Below, one piece after another: positions 37,736 through 49,379 of a DNA stretch of 64,000 nt. The notes below the pieces were generated by a model, which made no database searches, was not told the DNA's origin, and was given only the letters and a program-made list of their open reading frames with translations. The DNA is from Membranipora membranacea (Eukaryota > Bryozoa > Gymnolaemata > Cheilostomatida > Membraniporidae), in NCBI GenBank assembly GCA_914767715.1, contig OU612069.1:19403387-19467386 (forward strand), read 5' to 3'. How positions within the stretch are numbered: position 1 is the first letter of the stretch; each line of letters starts with the position of its first letter. The position numbers were made by a program, and so were the translations under genes.

Positions 37736-38157
37736 ATATATTATTCATCTCTGCCAACGAGCAAAATCTGAGGTTTTAGCTCACATTCTAAAATCCCCTG
37801 AGAAGCCTGAGTTGAACCCAAAAATCTGAGTAACTCGGGCTAAACCTGAGTGGTTGAGAGCCTCCCAGTTTTTAGGGGTATTTCCCACCTCCTCCCTATC
37901 TCCCCCCTTTTTTCAGCTTCCTTCACCCAGAAGACTTTTCAAGCTTCCTGTTGCAAGAAAAACTATGTTCTCCTACCCCCACAGTACAAATACCTAGATA
38001 TAATTGCCTATTAACATACCATCTCTCCTCGTTCGGATAAAGTGCAACAATATAATTTGTAAAATCAGGTAAAATTATGCATTTCATAATATGAACGCTC
38101 TAGTTTTGGCTTAAAACAAATGACAACAACGGCCAAATTACACCTTCACTGCAGGAC

Positions 38158-38281
38158 GCGCAGAGTGGTACTCCGGGTCGGGAGTTCGTCCGCGGAGACC
38201 TCCTGATTTCTTGGTCTACCAACTTGTCATGTATTGGTAATATTGTCTGTGATATGTAATAAATCAATCAAATCAATCAGG
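38158..38281 (+). repeat. SINE/LINE 3' end with (AATC)n tail
   Basis: A GC-richer block (GGTACTCCGGGTCGGGAGTT) is followed by ATTGGTAATATTGTCTGTGA, TATGTAATAAATC and an AATC-repeat tail at 38262-38280. This arrangement is typical of 3' ends of non-LTR elements. The rest of the element was not recognised. Confidence 0.5.
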
Positions 38282-39029
38282 TGAAGACCAGAGAAGGCAG
38301 GGGAGGGATTTTGTTTTGCAGCTTAATTTGAGTTAGAAATTTTACAAATGCAGTCACCAATAGCACCTCGGCCATATGCCATCAACAGCTTGATTAGTTG
38401 GGTATCCAGATGAATCACAGTATGAAAGATTTTTACTATGGTATCTACTGTCATGAGGATATTGCTCACTGTGTTAATGGCTGTGATGCCATACAGAGAG
38501 CAAAGAGTTACAGGGGCCTTAGCCCATGATAATATTCAAAATTGTATTGTGCTAACCTAAATTATTAGCCATCCTTTTGTAAGCCTCTATAAATAAATAA
38601 ATAAGCAATCACTACTAGTATGCCTACCTGTAAATATGAGAGCACTACAGAGTAAATCATTTCAGTGTATAACTAAACAGAGAGACATTGCGACAACACA
38701 AACCATCACAAACCAACACAATTAGGAGATTATGTTGACTTAATCTTGTCACCAAACAATAGCTCATGCGCCTGTTTTTAAAAACAATTTCAATTAGCCA
38801 CACAATTACATATTTTATTATGGATAGCACACATGATAACACTCTATGAGAAGAATGCCCGTGTGTACAGCCTCTGCTTACAATTGATATTGTACTCCAG
38901 TGGCGGTCTACCAAAAATGTGGCTAGAAATGCAACTTCATTTACGAAATTGGATGGATAAATTCTAAGAGTGGAATCTAGGGTAGTTTTTTGAGGTTGCT
39001 GGTTGGGTAATGATATATGGGGAATGAAA

Positions 39030-40262
39030 CTCAGTGTATGTCCTGAAAATCTGAGGTCTGTACCTTATGCAGGCCACAAAAGAAGCTTTCTCTAAAGCAT
39101 CACAAATCAGTAAAACAATGTGTAGGCACATTTTCTTTTTAGCAGCAGCATGGCTTCAAATGGTCTGACAGCACAAATTTTTATATCATTGGATTGCTCA
39201 TATCCTGAGGAACACAGTGGTCATTTTCTTTAGTAAACAAGGAAAAGGCAAAGGCAAAGGCAAAGAAATACACATTTTGCGAGTATGTCCTGAAAATCTG
39301 AGGTCTGTAGCTCAATAATTGCTTATGCCAGCTTCAATAGAAGCTTTCTATAAAGCATCACAAATCAGTAAAATAATGTGAAGCCACATTTTCTTTAGAG
39401 CAGCAGAATGGCTTCAAAAGGTTTGACAGCACAATTTTGATATAATTGGATTGCTCATCTCCCGAGGAACATTGTGTTTTTTTTTAGTAAACAAGGAAAA
39501 TATCTGCCAACAAATCAAGAGCTTTAGTGAAAACAGTTTAAAAATGATATAAATTGTTGCCCTGCTGCCGGCATATGTATGCAACTATTCCATTTTCATG
39601 GCGGGCATTTTTTGAGTATGATCTGAAAATCTGAGGTCTGTAGCTCGATAAATTATTTGGCCAGCAACAAAAGAAGATTTCTCTTTACGATCATTATGAT
39701 TTATAGCCATATTGAGAGTATAAAAAAATTACCCCAGACTGGGGTCAAACCCAGGACTCTGCGTTTACAAAATGGGGGATTTTCCACTGAACTACACAGA
39801 CTTCATGCGACATTGGCAAAACAGTGTCTGACTCATCTTTAGTGGAGCATGAATACTGTATTATAATAATTACATTAAATTACTGATAATGAATACACAC
39901 ACAATCAGCATATTTGTGCACAGCTAAATCATTGCAAATCAGTAAATAATGTAGAAGCACATTTTCTTTTGAGCAGCAGCATAGCCTCAAATGGTATGAC
40001 AGCACAATTTTTTATATCATTGGATTGCTTTTAGTAAGCAAGGAAAATATCTGCCAACATATCGTAAGCTTTACCGAAAACAGTTAAAAAATGATATAAA
40101 TTGCTGCCCTGCTGCCGGTTTATGTATGCAATTATTCCACTTTCATGGGGGCAAAGAAATACACAGTTTGTGAGTGTGTCCTGAAAATCTGAGGTCTGTA
40201 GCTTGATAACTTTTTATGCCAGTCACAAAAGAAGTTTTTCGCTTTATAATTTATATGATTTT
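39030..40262. repeat. Diverged tandem array, about four units
   Basis: The landmark GAAAATCTGAGGTCTGTA recurs at about 39046, 39294, 39625 and 40184. Between landmarks the units share CATCACAAATCAGTAAAA, ACAGCACAAT, ATTGGATTGCTC, AGTAAACAAGGAAAA and, in two units, TTGCCCTGCTGCCGG. Spacing is uneven (about 247, 333 and 560 bases) because of indels and because one unit has received a tRNA-like insertion at 39.7 kb. A small (GGCAAA)n run lies at 39242-39264. Confidence 0.85.
39715..39835 (-). repeat. tRNA-like SINE inside the tandem array
   Basis: On the minus strand an A-box-like TGTAGTTCAGTGGAAAA and a B-box TGGGTTTGACCCCAG are about 50 bases apart, followed by GGGGTAATTTTTTTAT. It interrupts one repeat unit that is continuous in its neighbours. 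The stems do not close as in a functional tRNA. Confidence 0.65.
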
Positions 40263-42142
40263 TGGCCTTTTCAAGATGTGGGGGTAACTCGGGTTCACCA
40301 AATTACCTTATATGCCCTGAGTACAATGATGTCTTAGAAATAGTAAGTATTGTACTGTAAAAATCTACAAATAAAATGTTTATGATAATACAATAACAAT
40401 ATTTAATAATCATAAAGATAAGCTTAGAACTCATTACGTGAATTGTTGTAGCTTTCAGATAGCTATGGTAATAATTTCTTAATCAGAAACACGTTTTATT
40501 TAACAATTATATCAAATTTACTGGTTTTCATCCTGCCTTGATAATACGTCTGGACTAAGTGCCTTTCCAAATGCACAATTGGGAATGCAAATAAGAACTA
40601 AGATGGTTAATCTGGCAGTAATTGCATATGTCCAACTCAATTAGATTTCATTGTTACAGGAAATTCACTGTTAGATACCGACAATTTAACTACATCGTAT
40701 CTAAAAATCATCAGATCATAGTGGTTGATAATTGTACTCCCCGAGTCTAAGCTGTCTTGACATGACTTGAAATCTTGTTACATTGTGTTTGTTGTTATGG
40801 TGTGCTGTTGCGTTCAGGAAAGACCAGATCTTCTCTCAGCATCGTGGTGTTTTTAGGAGTTAGTGAAATTGGTTGGATTGTGCATCTGATGCATTAAACC
40901 ATGCGAGATTCTTTATAGCCATGAAAATCTTGACAGGTGTCAAGTATCCCAGTAGCATACCCACTTTACAACAGAAAGAGCAATCTAAAGATTCTACATT
41001 GTTGACTTAAGAAACCGTAAATATATTTTCAAATCATAATGCTTAGTCTGAGCAGTTATGGGGGTGGGGGGGGGTTGTCTTTTTTTAATGGTTGATCAAA
41101 TCCATCTTTACCAGAACGCTTTGAATAGCTGTTATCCTAATCAACATCAAAGAAGTCTAGCGATCATTGCTTATTTGTATGGTAATAATTATTTCCCTAT
41201 TCAACAGTTGAAGACAACCATCGCATGATAAAATGTCAAAATTTCTAAGTTTACTATGTTATGTTATGTTATCGTAAAAGAGAAAACGACACTTTATAGA
41301 TCTACCATCCATTATTTTGAACATGATGATTATGATCAATTATAGGCACAATGAAGGCAAATATGACACACATGCTATGGAACAATATCAACACTTCAAT
41401 ATTAACCGAAAGACCATTAACTATCATGTTTAGCTACAGGCACACACAATTGATTGGAGTTAGACTTTGGCTGTGAAAATTTTATTAACTATTGGAAGAC
41501 TTGAAATGATAAGTGACAGTATTTGAGAAAACTTAATTTACAGATCCATACCATTTTGTCATTTCAGTTCATTTCATGCATGAGGTTAATCATCAGCCAA
41601 CACTTCACCTCATAAGATACAGTTTTGTCAAAAGAGAAACGACAAACATACACTTGACAGTGGCCACTCTTTCACTTCTCCAGTTGATTGATTGACTAAA
41701 CTCTGAGGCATTCAACCCTTTCCACTACTGTGAGTATATCAGCCTGAAACTGTGAAGCCATTTGTACAAGTCTCCCGGATTGCTTCAGAGCTTTATTCCA
41801 TGAGGCAATGTTTGCTTCAAATTGTACAATACAGTATAAAGCCTAATATTTAAACTAGTCAACGCCTATGTCAATATTAGTGAATCACATATCAAATGTA
41901 AATGTGCAGTAGGGGAAGCAGACATATTAAACCATTAACAAAACTGCCGGTACTCATTCAGTTGAAGTGCATCATAGCTAACTCACGACATGCTCATCTA
42001 GCAGGTAAGGTTCTGTATTCAAAATGGTTATAGGGAATATTTGTGTTTGCATAGAACCTGTTCAGTTTTTAAATAAACATCAGCTTTCTTGTCTATTAAT
42101 GTGTGGTAATATTTTGTGATGAAACCATTTTTCTTATTTTAG
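40263..42142. other. Intergenic region upstream of the RING/B-box gene
   Basis: No exon was recognised. A G tract (GGGGGTGGGGGGGGG) lies at 41060-41075. Because the first coding exon has an acceptor upstream of its ATG, a 5' untranslated exon and promoter probably lie in or beyond this stretch. Confidence 0.4.
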
Positions 42143-42172
42143 AATACCTTGTCACTACCAGCTACTGATTCA

Positions 42173-45100
42173 ATGATGGCTTCACATAAGGATCACATAG
42201 ATAAAACTAAACGGAAACAACCACCACCAATAGCTTCAAAACCTAAATTTCTCACAAAGAAAAACCAAGGTAAGTCTGACAATTTTAATGCAATTGAAGC
42301 AAGACACTTTCAGTTCTGTTAGAAGCGCTAATCATAATGCTTGGAATGGGTTATTTATAAGAGGGCAACTGGCATCATCCGGGGTTAACGCCCTTGATTT
42401 TCCTTAGGCACTGTCAGAAAGCAAAACCTAGATGTAAGTATTCATGATAGAACCAAAGTATTCTATGTAGCCTTATTTAATATTCATTTTATGATTGGGT
42501 GGTGTACTGGTGATGTTGTAAAATTATCCTTTAACTTGTGATGTAACCTTCATTTTTATTATTTTTATCATATTCAGATGGGTCTTTCTCAGCTGCTGAT
42601 GGCATAAGGGGTTACTGTGAGGGAGTAGTTTGTCTGATTTGCAAAAATCAGGAAGTTGTTCACACCCTGACTTGTGGGCACCGATGCTGTAAAGTTTGCA
42701 TACGTAAGTTAATAGATTTATAAGATGAACAATTTATTTGAGTTAAATCATTTTTTGAAATTATAAAAATGATATACATTTATAATAGTGATTAATGTGT
42801 TGCGAGTGTTGACAACACTGAGTTCTCTTTCCAATCAACAGCTATGCAATCAATTTTATGCTATCAGATGTTTTTGATTTACAAGAAATTTGCTTAGCGT
42901 TCAAATTATGGCAAATGCTCAGGTACAATTAATTCTATTGCCATAATACAGGATTATGAATCTGTTACCAGTATTCCTTTCCCACTCAGATACACTTACA
43001 ATAGATGGGACTTTGAGCTGTCCATATTGCAACAGTATGATGGAAATACCAGCTGAGGGGTTCCCTGTTTGCAAGCTTACAGAGTACTTGAAGGGGCAAC
43101 TTATGCTGAAGTCCCAAGGAGACAACTCTGTAACTCAAAAAGTGTTGCCAAGTAAAGGTAATAAAATTATTTTCACTACAAAGGCTAGTATGGATGGTAT
43201 GTTTTGTTTTGCTGACAGTTATGTTGCGTATAAGTCAGTTACTTATAATGAAAAATATGGCAAAATGCTTGTATTTTAAAGGCTCTGAAAGGAGGAAAAC
43301 GGGATTCTGTTTCCGCAAAAAAATTACCTCCCACATCTGCTACAAGGGTTTTGGATAACCCCCTAGCATCAAACAATAATAATCTTACTATTCAAGAAGG
43401 ATAAGAAATTGCATAATAGACAGTTTTTGGAGCTCTTATTTATGCCTCAATTAGGAGTTGTCCCCTCTCCAGTTTGGTACTTTTAATCAACACCGCATAG
43501 GAAAAATCTGCTGAAAGAGGGTTATCTTAAAAACCGCATATGCTAGGATAAAAATGAGTTTTGATTCAGAGTCTGCACCATTGAAAACCCTGCGAGACAG
43601 GGTTTCCAAATCATTGGAGGCTTGAATATTGATAAATCTTAATTTTAGTGATGAAACTCATGAAAAATTCTGCCAGATGGTCCGCAAAACAGGCAGAAAA
43701 TGCTATAATTTACTATCCAAATATTAAAGTTATTTCCCAAACTCTGTCATTATGAGTTATCAATGTTGCAGATTCTGAATCAAAAATAATTTTTGGCCTA
43801 TTATAAGCGATTATCAAAATAACCCTCTTTTCAGCACGTTTTTCCTTTGCGGCGTGGGTTAAAAGTACCAAACTGGAGAGAGGACAACTCCGAATTGAGG
43901 CCTAAATCAGAGCTCCGAAAACTGTCTATTAGTTGTAACTCTTTTGTAGCAAATGCAGTTTGCAACAGTGATACATGTGAAAGAGAGATTGATGTCAGAT
44001 GTGGATCATGCAGTCAATTTCTTTGCTATAGGTAAGCCATTTTTTTATATTGATGTCTTGCCTCTTTTTATCAAGTAATAATGTAACAGTGCAATCTTTA
44101 TGCATTGATGACTCATAATATATTTGCCTGATGATGTGATAAATATGATTTAGCTTGAAGCATGCACAGGAAAAAAAGTGATGGTTTTGTAGGAAGATAG
44201 AAAAATAGATGTTCTTTTCATGCCCAGATATTAAATAGCTATATGTAAGACCATCACAATCAACACAAACCGTTACTGAGCAGTAACTATGGTTATCAAT
44301 ACAGATATTTTGTCAAAACATGCTGTTTAATACTGTCTGATATTACACTTTCACCAACAAAGTGAACTTACAGTATGAATTTAGTACCAAGCTTGCAAAA
44401 CCTTGAAAACTTTATATTGATACTTTGTACAGTAACGAATAACTTGTTTGCAGTCAACATGAATTTGTATGCCAATGTATTTATCTTTGCCAGGTGTGGC
44501 CAGAAGATGATTTGCTCTACTGGAGGAGGAAACCATGAAACATCTGATGTGAGCGATGTTGCAAAACTGGCTGCACTTAAACTCGAGAATTGGAAAAAAT
44601 GGACAAAGTTAGAGGTGAGTAAAATATATGGTAGTGGGTTTTCATCATTTTCATAGAAAGGTCCTAATGAATGAGCTTCTTGAAGGTCTATAATCAATGC
44701 CATTGTGAAATTACGATGCTTCAGATTGTACCCGATTTGAATTCCTTTGCCTTCGAAAAGAACTGGCTCAAATCATTGTCAGAGTGAAAAAAAATGATCA
44801 TTTAACAGGTAGGGGCCAGCATTCCTATAAACCTAGCAGTTTGGACTTAGATATAGGGGCTGATAGAAGATAAACAATGAGAAAAATACAACATACAGAT
44901 TCCATAGCCTGTTGACTTTGTTAATGTATTGTTTACGTTGCTAACCAAACATAAAGGGTTTTGAAGCTGGACAAATGAAGCAACATTTAAATTTAATTGA
45001 TCTAATGGAAGAAAATTAGTAATGAACATTAGGAAATTTTTGAAGGCTAAGTTTTGTTCACTCTTCACTATTTTGGAGAGGTAGAATGTTAAGCATTTTT

Positions 45101-48100
45101 AATTTAAGAATGCAGCTTGAAAAGATGTAAACAGAGAGAAAATGTTGACACTCTAATTCAATAGGAAGGCGCATTAATTCTATAAATCAGTAGCTATTGC
45201 CTCATATCATAACAAAAAGAGATTGGGTCTCAATGAAAACCCTGAGGAGAGCATTCTGGCCTAAATAAAACCTGTATGTAGGGGCTGAAAAATTAGAACT
45301 AAACAACATAAACTTTCAAGAAGTTACATGACCTACTGATATTTCTGTTGCATCGTTTACAATGCTAACCAAACATAAAGGGTTTTGAAGCTGGACAATT
45401 GATGCAGCATAAAAATTTAATTGATCTAATGGAAGCAAATTAGTAATGAACATTAGGAATTTTACGGATCAAGAAATTGTTTTATTTTCTTATATCACAA
45501 GTAAGTAAGCACTTATTGTATTTGTTTAAAAGATTAGCAAGTTTGAATAGTTTTGAATGTCAAGTTGCCGCCTATGAGGCTAGGTTTTGTTCACTCTTCA
45601 CTATTTTGGACAGGTAGAGTGTTAAGCATTTTTAATTTAAGAGTGCAGCTTGAAAATATGTCAACAGAGAGAAAATATTTAAAAAAAAAAAAATGTGGGT
45701 TAAAATCGCAAGTGTTGTCTCCATCCGAGGACTAAGAAATATCAGTGCCTTAAGGGCGCGGCCGCCATTTTCGGCGCCAAGTTGCTCTCAGTTTGCAGGC
45801 AGGTCGGAGCACACCTGGGGCGTCATATGAGCCCAGTAGTCAGTAGACTGCAGCCGGATTCGAACCCAGGACCTCCAACGCTTGCGCGTTAAAGGGCAGG
45901 CGCTCTATCCAACTGAGCTACCTCCTACTCTCTAATTCAACAGGAAGGCACATTTATTTCTATAAACAGTAGCTATTGCCTCTTATCATACCAAAATAGA
46001 GGAAGGTCTCAATGAAAGCCCTGAGGAGAGAAATCTGTTCTGTATGTGGGGCTGTAAGAGTATAACTTAACATATAGGGGCTGATAGAACATAAAAAACG
46101 AGAACAATAAGACATACAGATTCCATGGCCTGTTGACTTTGTTATTGTATTGTTTACGTTGCTAACCAAACATATCTGGCCTGTATGTAGGGGCTGAAAA
46201 AGTCGAACTTAACAACATAAAATTTCAAGAAGTTACATGATCTGTTGACATTTCGTTTGTATTGTTTACGTTGCTAACCAAACATAAAGGCTTTCAAAGC
46301 TTGAGAATTGAAGCAATCTAAAATTAATTTGAACTTAGAGAAGCAAGTTACTAATAAACGTGGGCAGTTTTCTGAATTATTCTATCTAACATTCATTCTT
46401 TGTGTTCATGTTTTCTAAGCATTAGAAAGCTTGAAAGATTTGAATTTCAAGCAGCTGGCTTGCCCCTATGATGCTGGGTTTCATTGAATTTTCCTTTTGA
46501 GTTAGGACCACTAAATCCAAGATATGTTATGAAAAGGATATTTTGATCCCATCTTTGTTTCGCAAACACTCGCTTTTGCAGGACAGCCTCCCATTAAAAC
46601 AGATTACGGGTCCTCACGATTCATCATTGAGATAAGCATTTAAAAAAAATTACCCAATTATAAGCATGGACAGTGGTTGTTTTAGGTTGATGCTATCCGA
46701 CAGACCCTGAAACGCACACAGAGAGAACTAGATGATAAGCTTGCAACACTGAAGACCGCAGAGTTTGTGGATAACGAGAAAGATGACATCATGAAGATAA
46801 TGCTAGTTGAGCAAATTAGTAAGTCAATACTGTGAGCATTGCCTTTGAAAGTCAATTAAGCATTGTTCTTGCAAAGAACTGAAGCTTTCAATCAGCTTTG
46901 TGTGCATAAGTTACTCTGTTTTTGTCTTCACAGATATAGCAGCATAATATTGTTTTTTGTTATATAGGTCAGAACAGAGTATGGATACCTCCTGACAACA
47001 TGGAGTCAATGAGATTGCAGTATGTCTCAACTGCATGTTTAGGATCCCAGTGTAACTCAGTTGCCCACCATGGTGACAACATTCTTATAGGATGTGCAGG
47101 AGGTCTCAAAAGTTATGATAGTGCAAGCCAAAAAGTTAGAACTTTGGAATCCAGAGGCACATTTTTTGTCGACCAATGCGCTCACAAAATATTTTGCGTT
47201 TTTGAAAAAGGGCAGTCAGTTGAGGTGTTGCAGTATAGTGATACTTCAATTGATACAGTTTTCTCTTTTAAACAGAAGAACAACTATGCTAAAATGATTT
47301 CCATTACCAGTGGTTACATTGCTGTCCTCGCCCGCGATAACGATAGTGTTAAATTATACAACAGGTTAAATAAGTGCGTAAGTGAACTTGATTTACCAAG
47401 CATAGCTGCAATTAACAACCTCTCTTTCACATCCGATGGCAGTTTGTTGATCACAGGTGGGCATATGCTGGCAAAGTACAGTTTGTCAGCAATCAACTCA
47501 GGAAAGCAGACTTGCAGAGAGGTCTGGTCTATCAAGGAGGGGCAATCCGTAAATGCTGTTGCGGAGGCAGAAAATGGGTTGATCTTTTTGGCCGGAGGTC
47601 ACAGCAAGTCAATCCATATCTACACTGCAGAAGGTTTGTACATTCTCTAGGCATTTGATAATAATAACGCTATCACAAGGACATCCACTAAGGTTTTGGG
47701 AGCCAAGAGCACTTACTGAAAGGTTTGTCACTGAGTAAATAGATAGTGATGTCACATTCAAATTTTGAATCTTTTTACTTGACTTGGTTGGTTACTCTAA
47801 CGTGAATGATGCCATCAAACAAGTACGATGTAAAAACTGCTATAGTCCAACATATGAGCTTTCAGTCTTCCTGATCTCAATTGGTAGAAAATGAAAAGTC
47901 ATATGTCAAACAATAAGCCTGACTTTCGGGTAAATATTGTGTATACTGAAGTACCAGTATGCCCTCTCTCACTGCAGCTATGTTATGTTACTCACCATGT
48001 CTGTTTTCCTAGCTATTTGGTCAGGCCTGCTGGTCAAATTCAAAAAATTAATTTGTGGTGTTTTTCAAGACGAAGGCAGAAAGGTCAGACGCCTCTATTT

Positions 48101-48371
48101 AAACTTTACATCTGACTTTACTTACGATGTTGATAGTGATGTAAAGATCGTACCTCTTGTCCCCACTTCACCTTAAATTCATGTCACAAAAAATGATTCA
48201 AAGCTCACCATGCATTTGATACTGCTGAATTTTGTTGCAGGAGGTAAAATAAAGACTCTGAAGATCGACAAACTGCCAGATTATGTCTCTGATATAAGTA
48301 TAAAAGGCAATGAGCTTGCTGTTGCTGGGTGGAACGACCACACCATGCTGTTGTTCAAGGCTGTGTATTAA
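42173..48371 (+). CDS. TRIM-like RING / B-box-like / coiled-coil / NHL-like propeller protein (eight exons, intact)
   Basis: Coding exons are 42173-42269, 42578-42703, 42990-43157, 43950-44031, 44494-44614, 46686-46818, 46968-47633 and 48241-48371. They total 1524 bases (507 residues) with all phases matching and no internal stop. The start is the first of two ATGs (MMASHKD) after an acceptor at 42141. Residues 1-45 are basic and Pro-rich. The RING is split by introns: CLIC and CGHRCCKVC in exon 2, CPYC in exon 3. Exons 4-5 hold a Cys-rich B-box-like module (CNSDTCEREI, CGSCSQFLCYRCGQKMIC, then GGGNH). Exon 6 encodes a charged helix (LKRTQRELDDKLATLK), probably coiled coil. Exons 7-8 encode a propeller (DNILIGCAGGLKSYD, NSVKLYNRLNK-like blades, ending WNDHTMLLFKAVY). 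This domain order is that of TRIM E3 ubiquitin ligases, the propeller being the probable substrate reader. AATAAA at 48815-48820 follows the stop by about 445 bases. Confidence 0.9.
43416..43931. mobile_element. Long-TIR DNA element in intron 3
   Basis: Two arms of roughly 110-170 bases are inverted copies. The left arm from 43418 reads AGACAGTTTTTGGAGCTC, then CAATTAGGAGTTGTCCCCTC and CAGTTTGGTACTTTTAA. The right arm, ending 43929, has TTAAAAGTACCAAACTGGAG, GGACAACTCCGAATTGAGG and GAGCTCCGAAAACTGTCT. TA borders both ends (CATAA-TAGACAG and CTGTCTA-TTAG), compatible with a Tc1/mariner-like TA target, though this is weak. The element ends 18 bases before the acceptor of exon 4 of the TRIM-like gene. 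Confidence 0.8.
44850..46320. repeat. Intronic tandem triplication (~0.4-0.7 kb units)
   Basis: Within the intron between exons 5 and 6, the segment TTTACGTTGCTAACCAAACA occurs near 44931, 46149 and 46265, and in the form TTTACAATGCTAACCAAACA near 45356. It is linked to GGGTTTTGAAGCTGGACAA, TTGATCTAATGGAAG, TTTTGTTCACTCTTCACTAT and GTAGCTATTGCCTC blocks, repeated in order. One unit has been interrupted by a SINE. The units have no coding potential. Confidence 0.8.
45770..45929 (-). repeat. tRNA-derived SINE (minus orientation)
   Basis: On the minus strand it starts GTAGGAGGTAGCTCAGTTGG (A-box), with B-box GGGTTCGAATCC, then CTGCAGTCTACTGACTACTGG and a body shared with 14890-15108 (CGACCTGCCTGCAAACTGAG). 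The first seven bases do not pair with any segment after the B-box, so it is not a functional tRNA. It lies in an intronic tandem unit whose neighbouring copy (CTCTAATTCAATAGGAAGG near 45151) lacks it. Confidence 0.85.
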
Positions 48372-48814
48372 GTCTAGAGAGGGGTAATTTGGTGATGGAA
48401 ATAGTATGCTTAGATTACTCCAGGTTGATTGCTTTTTTAGTTTGTTTATAACAGTTGATGACATCAAGCACAATGAACCTGTCTGAGGATGCTTTGCAGA
48501 ATATTTTTCACACCAAAAGCAGGTCTATGTACCCTCATACAGAAATTTCCTTTTATCCGTTTCTAAAAAAAACATAGCTTTTTGCAATATGTAGTGTCAT
48601 TACTTCCATACACTATCAATTCCTATTATCATCACCTTTTAGAACCAGAGCCATTTTTGTTTATTTTATTGTTTGTTATTACCTTCTTTCTCATCTTTAA
48701 CGATATACCTATGTGAATTGCCTCGCCTTGAATTTAATAGGTTTGATAGCGTACACCTGTACTTCAATTGCTTCACGATAAGTTTAACTCATTAGAAAAT
48801 TGTTCATTTATAAA

Positions 48815-48820
48815 AATAAA
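48815..48820 (+). promoter_or_regulatory. Polyadenylation signal of the TRIM-like gene
   Basis: AATAAA is followed 16 bases later by a run of 14-15 adenines in the genomic sequence. It is the first canonical signal in a suitable position after the stop at 48371. Confidence 0.65.
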
Positions 48821-49292
48821 GTATTATAAGTAAACCAAAAAAAAAAAAAGTTTCATTCAATTATTATTGTTTTGTTTTTGGAGTTCTTCTCATTTCACTT
48901 TTCCCACAAGTTGGTTTGTGATTTGTCACCAAATATAGGTGTGTACATTAATTGTGTATATGATTGGCAGGCCAATAACCTCACTACAAAGCCTGTATCT
49001 TATGACATCGCAAACCTAAATACATAAATACATTTGTAAAAATTGATATTGCATGTTGTGGCTTAATTCCCTGCATTTGTATTCCTATATAGCATTGTAC
49101 AATAGCCGCAATAAACAATAAAAGTGCCTACTGTTAGCAGTTGGTATTGTTATCTTACTTTGAAATAGGTCTATATCTTAACTTTCAGTTGATCGTATTC
49201 TATAGCATTTCGGGAAGATAACACTTACAGACTATTCCTTGTTCATCCTGTAGTGTTGGAGTTTGTCTCCCAGATTATGATCCTGCCTGTAT

Positions 49293-49379
49293 TAGTCTAA
49301 GTGCTCAGACTCCAAGGCGCAGGGAGTTACTTGCGCAAGCTATCAAACTCCTCTCCCCTTCTCCGTCTGAGCAAAAACC
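49293..49379. mobile_element. Small MITE, family A, full-length type
   Basis: TAGTCTAAGTGCTCAGACTC begins an element of about 87 bases whose far end reads GTCTGAGCAAAAACC, giving imperfect termini around GTGCTCAGAC / TTGCTCAGAC. The same element is present inverted at 55078-55163. Related forms lie at 51563, 52158 and 53361. Confidence 0.8.

Noticed and set aside
43847-44035. Single 62-codon open frame reading into the B-box exon
   Set aside because: Its first two thirds are transposon sequence; the real exon begins at 43950 after TTTTGTAG.
45837-45929. tRNA gene on the minus strand (A- and B-boxes present)
   Set aside because: The acceptor stem has no 3' partner after the B-box, the anticodon arm is irregular, and the sequence runs into a body shared with another SINE copy at 15 kb.
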